Counted from the first letter of the stretch, positions 9,117 through 18,349 are shown. The stretch is 64,000 bases of DNA from Hyphomicrobiales bacterium (GCA_900468285.1 UBTF01000007.1:186001-250000); one strand, 5' to 3'. Translations and numbers: made by a program. Notes: generated from the letters alone by a model not told the origin.

Positions 9117-10256
9117 TCAGCGTCTTTGGCTGGAAAGACGGGCCATGATCTGGGCCGTGTAATCGACCATCGGCACGATGCGGGAGTAGTTGAGACGCGT
9201 TGGCCCGATAACGCCGACAGCGCCCACCACGCGGTTCTCATCGTCCCTGTAGGGCGCAACGATGAGCGATGAGCCTGAAAGCGAAAACAGCTTGTTCTCC
9301 GAGCCGATGAAAATTCTGACACCCGAGCCGGTTTCGGCGAGGTTCAGAACCTCGATGAGATTGTCCTTGCGCTCCAGATCATCGAAAAGCAGGCGGACAC
9401 GATCAATATCCTCCTCGCCGGCCAAGCCTTCCAGCAGATTGGAGCGCCCGCGCACAATGAGCCGTCCAAGCTTGCCTTCCTCATTGTCCCCCGACCAGAC
9501 CGCTAGACCGCGCGTGACCAGATCCTGTGCAAGTGTGCTGAGGGCGGACTGCAGCTCCGATTTCTGCTGCAAAAGCTGCGATCTGAGTTCTGGCAGCGTT
9601 TGGCCCGACAGATGCGCATTGATGAAGTTGGCGGCCTCGGTGAGTTGCGAGGAGGTGATGCCAGCTGGCAGGTCGATGATCCGGTTTTCAACCTGATTGT
9701 TATCGCCGACAAGAATGGCGAGGCCCTTGGTCGGCTCCAGACGGATGAATTCGACATGCTTGAGAACGGCATCGCTTTTCGTGGTCAGCACAAGTCCTGC
9801 GCCGCGCGACATGCCTGACAACATGCGGCTCGCTTCGGTCAGCAAGCCCTCAATTGGCTGTTCGCGTCCGGAGACGGGGCCAATCTGGCGATCGATGCTC
9901 TCGCGCTGCTCTGCGGGTAGGTCCCCCACCTGCATGAAGGCGTCCACGAAGAATCGCAGCCCCGTCTGCGTGGGCAGTCTGCCGGCGCTGATATGGGGCG
10001 AGTAGATGAGCCCGAGCTCTTCCAGGTCGCTCATGACATTGCGCACGGAGGCCGGGGAAAGCGACATCGGCAACAGGCGTGAGAGATTGCGCGACCCCAG
10101 CGGCTCGCCATTTTCCAGATATCCCTCGACAATGCGCCGAAAGATCTCGCGTGAGCGATCATCCAGCAGCGCACCCGGTTCTTTTCCGATCGGAGGAGAA
10201 ACGCCCATTCGCCCACTCTTCATTATGTCAGCAACATCGCGAATATAGTCGCTCAC
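9117..10256 (-). CDS. hrcA: Heat-inducible transcription repressor HrcA
   Basis: HrcA represses groE- and dnaK-type operons by binding CIRCE elements and is controlled by GroEL. The 379-residue frame has an N-terminal winged helix (REIFRRIVEGYLENGEPLGSRNLSR, SLSPASVRNVMSDLEELGLI) followed by the conserved SPHISAGRLPTQTGLRFFVDAF, and ends in the HrcA effector domain (VGAVGVIGPTRLNYSRIVPMVDYTA). Starts are ambiguous: the GTG at 10256 is preceded by AAGG, while ATGs at 10223 and 10208 are also in frame. I saw no CIRCE inverted repeat near this gene. It diverges from rph. Confidence 0.93.
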   Translation of the reverse strand: MSDYIRDVADIMKSGRMGVSPPIGKEPGALLDDRSREIFRRIVEGYLENGEPLGSRNLSRLLPMSLSPASVRNVMSDLEELGLIYSPHISAGRLPTQTGLRFFVDAFMQVGDLPAEQRESIDRQIGPVSGREQPIEGLLTEASRMLSGMSRGAGLVLTTKSDAVLKHVEFIRLEPTKGLAILVGDNNQVENRIIDLPAGITSSQLTEAANFINAHLSGQTLPELRSQLLQQKSELQSALSTLAQDLVTRGLAVWSGDNEEGKLGRLIVRGRSNLLEGLAGEEDIDRVRLLFDDLERKDNLIEVLNLAETGSGVRIFIGSENKLFSLSGSSLIVAPYRDDENRVVGAVGVIGPTRLNYSRIVPMVDYTAQIMARLSSQRR

Positions 10257-10368
10257 GGCCTTAAGTGAAATCGGAAATTCCGCGCAGGGTTAAGCTGCAG
10301 CCCGCTTTTCCTTTGCAAAAAGGCCGAGGCAGCCTTAGAAGGCGGAAATCAAAATGGAGAAGAACCAT

Positions 10369-11085
10369 ATGCGGCCTTCAGGCAGAAAAACCGATCAGAT
10401 GCGCAAAGTTTCCTTTGAGCGCAATTTCTCCAAGCACGCAGAGGGTTCCTGTCTGGTCAAGTTCGGTGACACGCATGTGCTCGTTACCGCAAGCCTTGAA
10501 GAAAAGACGCCACCATGGCTGCGCAACAGCGGCAAGGGCTGGGTCACCGCCGAGTACGGCATGCTGCCCCGCTCCACCCATGAGCGCATGAAGCGTGAAG
10601 CCGCGTCTGGCAAGCAGGGTGGCAGAACCCAGGAAATCCAGCGGCTGATTGGCCGTTCTCTTCGTGCCGTTGTCGATCTGCAGGCGCTCGGCGAGCGCCA
10701 GATCAGCATCGACTGCGACGTCATCCAGGCCGATGGCGGCACCCGCACCGCTTCCATCACCGGCGCATGGATTGCCCTTCATGACTGCCTGAAGTGGATG
10801 GAAAGCCGCAACATGATCAAGGTTGAGAAGGTCCTGAAAGACCATATCGCCGCCATTTCCTGCGGCATCTTCGCCAGCCAGCCGGTGATCGATCTCGATT
10901 ATCTCGAAGATTCCTCGGCTGAAACCGATGCGAATTTCGTCATCACCGGTTCCGGCGGCATTGTCGAAATCCAGGGCACGGCAGAAGGCGCACCCTTCTC
11001 GGAAGAGGAATTCCTGACGCTGCTCGGCCTTGCCAAGACCGGCTGCGCGGAGCTCGTTGAGATGCAGAAGCAGGCAATCGCCTGA
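10369..11085 (+). CDS. rph: Ribonuclease PH
   Basis: RNase PH trims tRNA 3' ends phosphorolytically. The ATG at 10369 gives the standard 238 residues starting [17 protein letters not shown]; an ATG five codons upstream (10354) is also in frame. Arg86 in [19 protein letters not shown] matches the phosphate-binding arginine of the family. [21 protein letters not shown] carries the catalytic aspartate region. rdgB and hemW follow closely, so the three probably form an operon divergent from hrcA. Confidence 0.95.
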   Translation: MRPSGRKTDQMRKVSFERNFSKHAEGSCLVKFGDTHVLVTASLEEKTPPWLRNSGKGWVTAEYGMLPRSTHERMKREAASGKQGGRTQEIQRLIGRSLRAVVDLQALGERQISIDCDVIQADGGTRTASITGAWIALHDCLKWMESRNMIKVEKVLKDHIAAISCGIFASQPVIDLDYLEDSSAETDANFVITGSGGIVEIQGTAEGAPFSEEEFLTLLGLAKTGCAELVEMQKQAIA

Positions 11086-11101
11086 TCCGGAGCAAACCAC
11101 C

Positions 11102-11746
11102 ATGCGCAAACTCGAGACACGCACCATTGTCGTTGCCAGCCACAACAAGGGCAAGATCGCCGAGATTGCCGACCTGATCGGTCCTCTCGGCTTTTCCGCC
11201 AAGTCTGCGGCCGAGCTGAATTTCGCAGAGCCCGACGAGACCGGCACGACCTTCGAGGAAAATGCCGCGATCAAGGCGCTCGCCTCGGCGAAGGCCTCCG
11301 GCCTGCCAGCGCTGTCTGACGATTCCGGTCTGGTCATCGACGCGCTGGACGGCGCGCCCGGTGTCTATACCGCCAACTGGGCAGAGACCGCTGACGGCAC
11401 GCGCGATTTTGCCATGGCGATGCAGAAGGTCGAAGATGCGCTTCGCGAACGTGGTGCGACCGAGCCTTCTGCCCGCACGGCCCGCTTCGTCAGCGTGCTC
11501 TGCCTTGCATGGCCCGATGGCCATACGGAATTCTTCCGCGGCGAAATCGAAGGCATGGTTGCATGGCCCCCGCGCGGTGAAAGCGGCTTCGGCTACGACC
11601 CCGTCTTCCAGCCGGAAGGCTATGAGACGACCTTCGGTGAAATGAGCGCCGAGGAAAAACACGGCTGGAAGCCTGGCGACCCGCAGGCGCTGTCCCACCG
11701 CGCCCGCGCCTTCAAGACATTCGTCGAAACCTGTCTGGACGCATGA
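11102..11746 (+). CDS. rdgB: RdgB/HAM1 non-canonical purine NTP pyrophosphatase
   Basis: The enzyme hydrolyses dITP, XTP and ITP to keep deaminated purines out of nucleic acids. The 214-residue protein begins [21 protein letters not shown] and has the conserved [26 protein letters not shown] with the catalytic acid pair, plus [15 protein letters not shown]. The start at 11102 lies 16 bp after rph. The stop overlaps the start of hemW by four bases (ATGA-type), consistent with translational coupling. Confidence 0.94.
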   Translation: MRKLETRTIVVASHNKGKIAEIADLIGPLGFSAKSAAELNFAEPDETGTTFEENAAIKALASAKASGLPALSDDSGLVIDALDGAPGVYTANWAETADGTRDFAMAMQKVEDALRERGATEPSARTARFVSVLCLAWPDGHTEFFRGEIEGMVAWPPRGESGFGYDPVFQPEGYETTFGEMSAEEKHGWKPGDPQALSHRARAFKTFVETCLDA

Positions 11747-12951
11747 TGACCGATCTTGGGAGCAGGTTCTCCCCTGCCCCCAATATGACGATTGCGCCCG
11801 ATACCGGTGATCCCGGTTTCGGCATCTATGTGCACTGGCCCTTCTGCGCGGCCAAATGCCCCTATTGCGATTTCAACAGCCATGTCCGCCACAAGCCGGT
11901 GGATCAGGAGCGCTTCGTTGCTGCCTTCCTCAAGGAAATGCAGACCATGCGAAGCTTAAGCGGCGCAAAGGTGGTCACCAGCATCTTCATGGGCGGCGGC
12001 ACGCCCTCGCTGATGGACCCTCAGACGGTGGGCGCCATTCTGGATGGCATCGCCCGCTTCTGGCATGTGCCAGATGGTATTGAAATCACCATGGAAGCCA
12101 ACCCGTCCAGCGTGGAGGCGGAGCGTTTTCGCGGCTACCGGGCCGCTGGCGTCAACCGCGTCTCCATGGGCGTGCAGGCGCTGAATGACCGCGACCTGAA
12201 ATTTCTGGGCCGTCTGCATGATGTGGCGGACGCGCTGAAAGCGATCAGGCTGGCGCGCGAAATCTTCCCGCGCATGTCCTTCGATCTAATCTATGCCCGC
12301 CCGAACCAGACGGTCGAAGAGTGGGAAAAGGAACTGGTCGAAGCCATGTCCTATGCCGTCGATCACCTCTCGCTCTACCAGTTGACCATCGAAGAAGGCA
12401 CGGCCTTTTACGGGCTGCACAAGGCAGGCAAGCTAATCGTGCCGGATGGTGATCAATCCGCCTTGCTCTACGAGGCAACGCAGGAGATTACCGCCCGGAA
12501 CGGCATGCCCGCCTATGAAGTTTCCAACCATGCCAGGCCCGGCGCCGAGAGCCGTCATAACCTGACCTATTGGCGCTACGGCGATTACGCCGGCATCGGC
12601 CCCGGCGCGCATGGACGCCTGACCAAAGGCGGCGCAAAGCTTGCCACCGCCACCGAGCGCCAGCCCGAGACATGGCTCGATGCGGTCGAGCGCGACGGCC
12701 ACGGTATCGTGGATCAGGAAATGCTTGGTGTCGAAGAACAGTCCGACGAGCTGTTGCTGATGGGCCTTCGCCTGCGCGAAGGCGTAGACCTTGCCCGCTG
12801 GAGCGACCTCTCCGGCCGCGATCTCGACCCCGACAAGGAAGAATTCCTCCTCCAGCACGGCTTCATCGAGCGCATCGGCAATTCCCGCCTGCGCTGCACA
12901 CCTGCGGGCATGCTGATACTCGATTCAGTGGTGGCCGATCTGGCGTTTTGA
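11743..12951 (+). CDS. hemW: HemW-type radical SAM heme chaperone
   Basis: Formerly annotated as oxygen-independent coproporphyrinogen oxidase, HemW proteins bind heme and deliver it to respiratory enzymes. The radical-SAM cluster motif is CxxxCxxC (Cys35, Cys39, Cys42 in [12 protein letters not shown]), with YVHWPF before it and [12 protein letters not shown] after. The motif lacks the extra cysteine of true HemN (CxxxCxxCxC), which supports HemW. The protein has 402 residues, with a HemN C-terminal domain at the end ([20 protein letters not shown]). A start a few codons downstream is possible. It is the third gene of rph-rdgB-hemW. Confidence 0.91.
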   Translation: MMTDLGSRFSPAPNMTIAPDTGDPGFGIYVHWPFCAAKCPYCDFNSHVRHKPVDQERFVAAFLKEMQTMRSLSGAKVVTSIFMGGGTPSLMDPQTVGAILDGIARFWHVPDGIEITMEANPSSVEAERFRGYRAAGVNRVSMGVQALNDRDLKFLGRLHDVADALKAIRLAREIFPRMSFDLIYARPNQTVEEWEKELVEAMSYAVDHLSLYQLTIEEGTAFYGLHKAGKLIVPDGDQSALLYEATQEITARNGMPAYEVSNHARPGAESRHNLTYWRYGDYAGIGPGAHGRLTKGGAKLATATERQPETWLDAVERDGHGIVDQEMLGVEEQSDELLLMGLRLREGVDLARWSDLSGRDLDPDKEEFLLQHGFIERIGNSRLRCTPAGMLILDSVVADLAF

Positions 12952-12959
12952 CATGACGT

Positions 12960-13295
12960 CTACTCCGGCAGCGCGTCTGGCTCTCTCGCTTTTCGCGCAT
13001 TCTCCGCGCTTTCACGCCGAATAGGCCCTCCGATAGGGCATATATCCTGCACGAAACCGGTCAGGCTATTGGCCAGTGTGTCGGACACCTGCCGGTAATA
13101 GACATATTTTCCTCGCTTTTCCGAAGACACCAGGCCCGCATGTTCAAGCAATTGTAAATGCTGCGAGATCGACGGCTTCGACATTTCGAACCGCGCTGCG
13201 ATATCGCCCGCATTCATCTCGTGATGGGCGACATAGGCGAGGATTTTGCGCCTGACGGGGGAGGCCAAGGCCTCGAAAATCAACTGAATGGACAT
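12960..13295 (-). CDS. ArsR-family winged-helix transcriptional regulator
   Basis: The ATG at 13295 gives 111 residues; an ATG five codons upstream at 13310 would sit in the operator region. The sequence SIQLIFEALASPVRRKILAYVA, then FEMSKPSISQHLQLLEHAGLVSSEKRGKYVYYRQ, is the classic ArsR fold of the SdpR/autorepressor subgroup. The usual metal-binding ELCVCDL motif of arsenic or cadmium sensors is absent, so a metal ligand is unlikely. A short, charged tail follows. The gene diverges from an SRPBCC gene and a membrane-protein gene, with an AT-rich palindrome between them, so it is very probably the local repressor. Confidence 0.88.
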   Translation of the reverse strand: MSIQLIFEALASPVRRKILAYVAHHEMNAGDIAARFEMSKPSISQHLQLLEHAGLVSSEKRGKYVYYRQVSDTLANSLTGFVQDICPIGGPIRRESAENARKAREPDALPE

Positions 13296-13315
13296 GGTTC
13301 TTTCTACCATTAATT

Positions 13316-13369
13316 AATTAGACAATCAACTAACTGTTGACAGGATTATAATTAGTTGATTACCTAATT
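13316..13369. promoter_or_regulatory. Palindromic operator/promoter between the ArsR gene and the SRPBCC gene
   Basis: Arm 1 (13316-13333, AATTAGACAATCAACTAA) and arm 2 (13352-13369) are inverted copies matching at 16 of 18 positions, separated by 18 bp. The spacer contains TTGACA at 13337-13342, a good -35 box for the plus-strand genes, so a repressor on the arms would overlap the promoter. The whole stretch is very AT-rich against a G+C-rich background. The likely ligand is the adjacent ArsR protein (inference). Confidence 0.7.
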
Positions 13370-13392
13370 GTAGAAATGAAGGAGATCAGATC

Positions 13393-13890
13393 ATGCAAAT
13401 TCACTCGCACTGGATTTTCAACAGCGCCCCGCACCACATCTGGCCGCATTTTCTTCATGCCAAGATGGACAACTCAAAGCCTCTTCTGTTTCGTTTCGGC
13501 ATTCCCAAGCCGGTCAGCTGCAAGGTTCTGGAAGGTTATGGGGCGACAGGCAACACCCGCCAGTGCACCACGGATCGCGGTACCATTGATCAACGTATTC
13601 TCGATTACGTCCCCGATCGAAAGTTGCGCTACCGCATGGTTGGCAGCACTGTGTGGTGCAAGGACTGGATCGGCAATCTCGAAGACGAATTCACACTCGT
13701 TCCCATGGGGCCGAACGTGACGCGTGTCGAGCGACGCAGCGAGTTCGTCGCGAAGGGATGGCTGGCACCCGTCAAGCAGCTCGCGCTTTGGATCGCCCTG
13801 AAACAAGCGCATCGTTATGCCTCTAAAAACTGGCGCCGGTTGAGCAGCGAAACACAAAGTACGGATCAGACACCGGAGGCCCTGCAATGA
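13393..13890 (+). CDS. SRPBCC (START-like) family protein
   Basis: The 165-residue soluble protein starts MQIHSHWIFNSAPHHIWPHF and continues with alternating beta strands ending in a long C-terminal helix (APVKQLALWIALKQAHRY), the outline of polyketide-cyclase/START-like ligand-binding proteins. The segment LEDEFTLVPMGPNVTRVERRSEF fits the central beta sheet. No catalytic motif can be named. An AAGGAG ribosome-binding site lies at about 13380-13385. Its stop overlaps the next start (ATGA), so it is coupled to the membrane protein. ArsR regulators next to SRPBCC genes are a recurrent pairing; the ligand is unknown. Confidence 0.72.
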   Translation: MQIHSHWIFNSAPHHIWPHFLHAKMDNSKPLLFRFGIPKPVSCKVLEGYGATGNTRQCTTDRGTIDQRILDYVPDRKLRYRMVGSTVWCKDWIGNLEDEFTLVPMGPNVTRVERRSEFVAKGWLAPVKQLALWIALKQAHRYASKNWRRLSSETQSTDQTPEALQ

Positions 13891-14432
13891 CCGAGCGCAA
13901 GACATCGCAGATCATCGCGCGCGTCATATACCTCGCGGAAATACTGGTTTTCGCTGCACCCTTTTATCTGACCTATGGGCTTCTGGCCGTCATCAGTGCG
14001 CCCTATGCTGGATCGCTCATGCTGTTCAGTCCTGTCTGGATCTTCGCTTATCTGGGCGGTGCGAACGGAGATGCAGCGCCTGTCCTCAGCATCGGAGTGA
14101 TCGTCATCTTGGCCGCAGCGCTGTCCGTAACCGGTTTGATCGCCCTATGGAAGCTGGCAAAACTCTCGCATATCTATCTTTTCAAGGGCGCCTATGCGCT
14201 ATCGACGCACCGCAGAGATTTCAGGATCGGCTTTTACTGCGGGATCGCGCCGATCATTTTTACCACGACAGTAATGGGGGCCATTGGTGTCAGCGACAGC
14301 GGTTGGGCCGGTTTGCCTTTTGCCATTATCGGCGGCGGAACACTTCTGATCCCCGTCACGCATTTGTGGGTTGTCATGCGTAGATATCCCGCCACGTTAT
14401 CGGCAACGCAAACTTGTTCAGTTCCGATGTAA
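13887..14432 (+). CDS. Putative multi-pass membrane protein, unknown function
   Basis: I do not recognise the family. The 181-residue sequence has about five hydrophobic segments (roughly 12-34, 44-62, 70-92, 115-140, 145-165) separated by short loops. One loop holds the positively charged HRRDFRIGFYCG. No transporter signature or catalytic motif is visible. It overlaps the SRPBCC gene by four bases and shares its promoter, so the two proteins probably act together, perhaps a soluble lipid or small-molecule binder with a membrane partner (inference only). Confidence 0.7.
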   Translation: MTERKTSQIIARVIYLAEILVFAAPFYLTYGLLAVISAPYAGSLMLFSPVWIFAYLGGANGDAAPVLSIGVIVILAAALSVTGLIALWKLAKLSHIYLFKGAYALSTHRRDFRIGFYCGIAPIIFTTTVMGAIGVSDSGWAGLPFAIIGGGTLLIPVTHLWVVMRRYPATLSATQTCSVPM

Positions 14433-14433
14433 A

Positions 14434-14613
14434 TCAGGTCTCGTCGCGGCCCGGTGCGCAGTACCAGACGATCGCCTGTTCGGCCCGGTCGAAGGTGACT
14501 TGAAGACGAAAATCAACGGCAAGAACATCAGGACTAAAACAACCCAACCCCCGTCTGACGTTGAATTGAGACTGGGTCGAAAAACGCGTCCGTCCGAAGA
14601 TAAACAAAGCCAT
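14434..14613 (-). CDS. Possible small ORF of 59 codons downstream of dnaA (doubtful)
   Basis: An ATG at 14613 opens 59 codons on the minus strand. The second half (AVDFRLQVTFDRAEQAIVWY then CAPGRDET) uses codons that resemble those of the neighbouring genes, while the first half does not. There is no obvious ribosome-binding site and the start abuts the dnaA terminator, so it might be a decayed remnant or chance. The rest of the 280-bp gap between the membrane-protein gene and dnaA holds only the terminator. Confidence 0.2.
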   Translation of the reverse strand: MALFIFGRTRFSTQSQFNVRRGLGCFSPDVLAVDFRLQVTFDRAEQAIVWYCAPGRDET

Positions 14614-14620
14614 AGAGAAT

Positions 14621-14659
14621 AAAAAAAACCGGCTGTCGTCTTTTACGAACGCAGCCGGT
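14621..14659 (-). terminator. Rho-independent terminator of dnaA
   Basis: CAGCCGGT (14652-14659) and ACCGGCTG (14628-14635) form an 8-bp stem on the minus strand, followed by a run of seven T residues (14621-14627 read on the minus strand). It lies about 55 bp past the dnaA stop. Confidence 0.8.
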
Positions 14660-14712
14660 CTCTGATCAGTATGGAAGAATTCGTCTTGGCGGTTGGACCA
14701 CCTTAACGGATA

Positions 14713-16281
14713 TCAAGCGTTGTTTTCGTTGATCAGCCGCTTCAAAAGCTCCACCTCGTGGCCGAGCTTGCTGTCTCCGCCGATCAGTTCTTCGATCTTG
14801 CGCACGGCATGAAGGACCGTGGTGTGATCGCGTCCGCCGAAGCGGCGGCCGATTTCAGGGAAGGAGCGCGGTGTCAGCATCTTTGCGAGATACATGGCAA
14901 CCTGGCGCGGCTTGACGATGACGCGGGTGCGGCGGTTGGAGACCAGTTCCTGACGCGAGACATTGTAGTGTCTGGCGACGATGCGCTGGATGTCTTCAAT
15001 GCGCACACGCTTGGCTTCGCCGGTGCCGACCAGATGTGCCAGAAGCTCGTCCACGCGCTCGACCGAAAGGTTCGGCTCGAAAGAGCGGCGGAAGATCAGC
15101 TGGTTGAAGGCGCCTTCCAGTTCACGGCCGCTGGCGGTCACGCTGCGGGCGACATGGGAGACGATTTCTTCGGGAATGTCGAAGCTCGGATCTTCCTGAC
15201 GGGCGGCTGCGATACGCTGGGTCAGCATTTCGTAGCGCATTTCATAATCCGGGCCTTCGATTTCGATGGCCATGCCACCCTGAAGGCGCGAACGCACACG
15301 CGGATCGAGCGATTCCAGTTCCCAAGGCGCGCGGTCTGCGGCCACCACAACCTGCTTGGCACTGTCGAGCAGCATGTTGAGCAGGTGGCAGAACTCGTGC
15401 TGGATCATCTTGCCCTGCAGGAACTGCATGTCGTCGATGACCAGAAGGTCGATATTGCGCAGCGTGTCCTTCAGCGTCAGCGCATCATTGTCACGGATCG
15501 CGGTTGCGAAGCGCCACATGAAGTATTCGGCTGTGAGATAGACGACGCGCGGATTGCGCGGGCTGTCGATGGCCGCATTGGCAATGGCCTGCAGAAGATG
15601 CGTCTTTCCAAGGCCGACACCCGCATGGATGAAGAGCGGATTGAAACGCACCGCGCCTGCTCCAGCCTCGGCAATCGTCTTTGCGGCGGCAAGCGCCACG
15701 CGGTTGGACGAGCCTTCAACGAAGGTATCGAAGGTAAAGCGGCTGTCCAGCGGCGAACCGAAGAACGGACCGGAACCCGAATGGCGTGTGACCGGTGCCG
15801 ATGGCGACATGCCGGATGGCTGTGCGCTGCTCATCGGCTGCGGCGGAATGAATGGCTTTGCCCGCTGTGCGGCGGTGCTCATGTCAGGCGCCGGCAGCGT
15901 ACGCTCTTCTACCTGGGCCGGGCGAACCGGACGGCTGGCGGAGCGCACCAGAATTTCCACCTTGAGAACATCTGCATCCTCGCTCTGGATGAGCGTGGTG
16001 ATGAGATCGATATAGCGATTGTTGATCCACGATTTGAGAAACGTCGTAGGAACCGTAAACCGTACAACACTTTTGGAAACCGAATGGAGCTTGAGACGTG
16101 CAAACCAGCTTGCGTAAACCTCTGGTCCAACCTGTGCCTTCAGCCGCGCGCTAAAACGCTCGAACAGCGCGTCGTGCTTCATATCCTGCTTGTCCCCTGC
16201 CGCATCAGTACCAGCTGCATCACATGCCTTTGGCGTGCGGTCCCCGTTTGCCACCGCACCCATCACCAAATTCAATTGCAT
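14713..16281 (-). CDS. dnaA: Chromosomal replication initiator DnaA
   Basis: DnaA opens the replication origin and also regulates transcription. Using the ATG at 16281, which follows AAAGGCGG, the protein has 522 residues; an ATG nine codons upstream (16308) lacks a good ribosome-binding site and one at 16182 ([10 protein letters not shown]) is also plausible. Domain I is [27 protein letters not shown] Pro-rich linker follows. The AAA+ core has Walker A GVGLGKTH (221-228) and Walker [13 protein letters not shown]. Domain IV carries the DNA-binding signature [11 protein letters not shown] from residue 482. The long N-terminal addition before domain I is a notable feature. rpsT lies upstream on the same strand, as in other alphaproteobacteria. 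Confidence 0.96.
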   Translation of the reverse strand: MQLNLVMGAVANGDRTPKACDAAGTDAAGDKQDMKHDALFERFSARLKAQVGPEVYASWFARLKLHSVSKSVVRFTVPTTFLKSWINNRYIDLITTLIQSEDADVLKVEILVRSASRPVRPAQVEERTLPAPDMSTAAQRAKPFIPPQPMSSAQPSGMSPSAPVTRHSGSGPFFGSPLDSRFTFDTFVEGSSNRVALAAAKTIAEAGAGAVRFNPLFIHAGVGLGKTHLLQAIANAAIDSPRNPRVVYLTAEYFMWRFATAIRDNDALTLKDTLRNIDLLVIDDMQFLQGKMIQHEFCHLLNMLLDSAKQVVVAADRAPWELESLDPRVRSRLQGGMAIEIEGPDYEMRYEMLTQRIAAARQEDPSFDIPEEIVSHVARSVTASGRELEGAFNQLIFRRSFEPNLSVERVDELLAHLVGTGEAKRVRIEDIQRIVARHYNVSRQELVSNRRTRVIVKPRQVAMYLAKMLTPRSFPEIGRRFGGRDHTTVLHAVRKIEELIGGDSKLGHEVELLKRLINENNA

Positions 16282-16727
16282 ATTGCCGCCTTTCAAATTG
16301 CCAATCATAGCCTGACAGGCAAACGCCCATCAGGGATACCCCTCGTTATTTTTACTTGCGGACACTCCCCTCGAAAGACCTGTCCTCAAGCCATTTGTAT
16401 CACCGCGAGCCGGTTATCCCATTTCCCTCTACATCATGGAGAGGCCTGCGATTACTCAACATCTACTCCCACAACACAACTTCAACATATGTCGCTCGAA
16501 GGCAAAGATCAGCATTTCCGCAACCTTTGAGATTGCGGCCAATCCGGCCCCGATACTTGAAAAAACGAACTCAAACAGAACTCGTCCGCAAGAAGCATGT
16601 ACCTTCGATACTCAAGGATCGAGATAGCTTGTGGATAGAAATCCTTGCCCCTTGTCGAGATGCATTTAGGCAGGATCGGGGGTGGAGATCAATGGCGATT
16701 TTTCTCCAAAAAAGAAGATCGGCCATT

Positions 16728-16853
16728 GACTCGTTAAGGCCGTTTTGCATCGATTGAATAGGCGTTTGGAGAATCTCTTATGAATCAATGAGATTCATTT
16801 TTGCGCTATTTTTAAAGCGGCTTTTCGCAGAAAAATAAAAATTCTCTTGACTC
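16728..16853. promoter_or_regulatory. Cluster of five GANTC (CcrM-type) sites in the dnaA upstream region
   Basis: GANTC occurs at 16728, 16771, 16782, 16792 and 16849, within 126 bp; about 0.5 would be expected by chance at even base composition. Three of them lie in a palindromic block (GAATCTC 16771-16777, GAGATTC 16790-16796). CcrM methylates GANTC in alphaproteobacteria, and its methylation state affects dnaA transcription in Caulobacter. The whole 16282-17000 gap contains no gene I can support. It has one DnaA-box-like match (TGTGGATAG, 16630-16638; 8 of 9 on the reverse strand) and an AT-rich stretch at 16790-16850. Confidence 0.5.
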
Positions 16854-17000
16854 TACTCTCGGCCAACCTTCCGCAGGGGGAGGAAAGGAAATTTTTAGCC
16901 ACCTTCCCCAAGCGATTGAATTTATTGGTGTTTTTCCGTCATCGCATTGACGTGGAACTGTCATGCTAGACAATCAATCGTTAACAAGTTGTTAGAAACA

Positions 17001-17032
17001 GAAAAAGCCCGGTCGAACGACCAGGCTTTTTC
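17001..17032 (-). terminator. Terminator downstream of rpsT (bidirectional form)
   Basis: AAAAAGCC-GGTCG (17002-17015) pairs with CGACC-GGCTTTTT (17018-17031) around a two-base loop, with one mismatched position on each side. A/T tails flank both sides, so it could stop transcription in either direction; its position just after the rpsT stop makes it the rpsT terminator. Confidence 0.85.
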
Positions 17033-17054
17033 AAATAAATTTGCATTCGTCAGA

Positions 17055-17321
17055 TCAGGCGGAAAGTGCCTTCACGCGCTGTGCCAGACGCGACACTTTG
17101 CGGGACGCTGTGTTGCCGTGCAGGACGCCGCGAGTGGCTGCGCGCTGGATCTCCGGCTGAGCTGCCTTGAGTGCTTCTGTTGCGACTGCGAGATCGCCCG
17201 TTGCGATGGCCTCTTCGACCTTGCGGATGAAACCGCGAACACGCGAACGGCGAGCCTTGTTGACTGCAGTACGGCGAGCGATCTTGCGAGTCGCCTTTTT
17301 CGCCGAAGTTGTATTGGCCAT
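17055..17321 (-). CDS. rpsT: 30S ribosomal protein S20
   Basis: The 88-residue, highly basic protein starts [20 protein letters not shown] and shows the helical S20 pattern throughout ([37 protein letters not shown]). S20 binds 16S rRNA in the body of the small subunit and assembles early. It stands alone with its own terminator, upstream of dnaA on the same strand. Confidence 0.96.
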   Translation of the reverse strand: MANTTSAKKATRKIARRTAVNKARRSRVRGFIRKVEEAIATGDLAVATEALKAAQPEIQRAATRGVLHGNTASRKVSRLAQRVKALSA

Positions 17322-17575
17322 GTATGCCTCTCTTCGAATTCAAACCAAAATCCGCAACCACAGGATCAGGTCTTTCGAAGACCTCGCTTTCCAAAAGATG
17401 CGGGAGTAATTGGAATAAGCCGGATGGCTTTTCCTAACCGTGGCCGGGCATATAACCTTAAAGCGGGTGCCCGTCAACGCGCATTTTCAGCAAAAACGCT
17501 GATATTCCGAATCCTTGGAGCGGGCGGATGGCAAAATAGGTCAGGTCTTTGCCGCCTCCCCGCTTTAGCGATCCA

Positions 17576-18349
17576 TCAGCGATTTGTGAAGACCGGCTTT
17601 CTCTTCTCCACAAAAGCCGCCATGCCTTCCTTCTGGTCCTCGGTCGCAAAAAGCGCCTGGAACAGGCGGCGTTCGAACCGCAGACCTTCGCTCAATGAAA
17701 CCTCGAAGGATCTCTCGACGCTTTCCTTTGCCATCATCACCGAGGCACGCGACAGGGACGCTATGGTGGTTGCCGCCTCGATGGCTTCATCCATCAGGCG
17801 CTCCTGCGGCACGACCCTCGACACCAGCCCTGACCGTTCGGCCTCGGCGGCATCCATCTTGCGGCCCGTCAATACCAGATCCATGGCCTTGGCCTTGCCC
17901 ACCGCGCGTGTCAGGCGCTGCGAGCCGCCCATGCCGGGAATGACGCCCAGCGTGATTTCCGGCTGGCCGAATTTTGCCGTTTCCGATGCGATGATGAAAT
18001 CGCACATCATGGCGAGTTCACATCCACCGCCCAAAGCAAAGCCGGAGACTGCGGCAATGACGGGCTTGCGCGTCGAGGCCACATCGTCCCAGCCGCCCAG
18101 GAAATCGCCGAGATAGGCATCGACGAAATCCAGCGACTGCATTTCCTTGATATCTGCGCCAGCAGCAAAAGCCTTCGGCGAACCGGTGATGACGATGGCT
18201 CCAATCGACTCGTCCCTGGAGAAGGACGCCAGAATGTGGCGCAGCTCCTTCAGCAGGGTCGAATTCAGCGCATTCAGGGCCTGCGGGCGATTGAGCGTAA
18301 TGACGCCCACGTCATCACGCTTTTCAACGATCAGCGTTTCGTAGTCCAT
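17576..18349 (-). CDS. Enoyl-CoA hydratase (crotonase family)
   Basis: The enzyme is predicted to hydrate trans-2-enoyl-CoA in fatty-acid beta-oxidation. The ATG at 18349 gives 257 residues starting [21 protein letters not shown]. The oxyanion-hole region is [12 protein letters not shown], and both catalytic glutamates of true hydratases are in place: [16 protein letters not shown] and [21 protein letters not shown]. The C-terminal KESVERSFE helix region is also present. It lies 17 bp downstream of mutM. No other beta-oxidation gene is close, so the preferred chain length is unknown. Confidence 0.88.
   Translation of the reverse strand: MDYETLIVEKRDDVGVITLNRPQALNALNSTLLKELRHILASFSRDESIGAIVITGSPKAFAAGADIKEMQSLDFVDAYLGDFLGGWDDVASTRKPVIAAVSGFALGGGCELAMMCDFIIASETAKFGQPEITLGVIPGMGGSQRLTRAVGKAKAMDLVLTGRKMDAAEAERSGLVSRVVPQERLMDEAIEAATTIASLSRASVMMAKESVERSFEVSLSEGLRFERRLFQALFATEDQKEGMAAFVEKRKPVFTNR

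Noticed and set aside
14758-16530. A 590-codon plus-strand open frame opposite dnaA
   Set aside because: It is the antisense shadow of a clear DnaA gene; its translation has no family pattern. Such shadows are normal in G+C-rich coding DNA.
16282-17000. Chromosomal origin next to dnaA
   Set aside because: Only one DnaA-box-like match was found and no box cluster with an AT-rich unwinding region; in rhizobia the origin is usually near hemE or repABC rather than dnaA.
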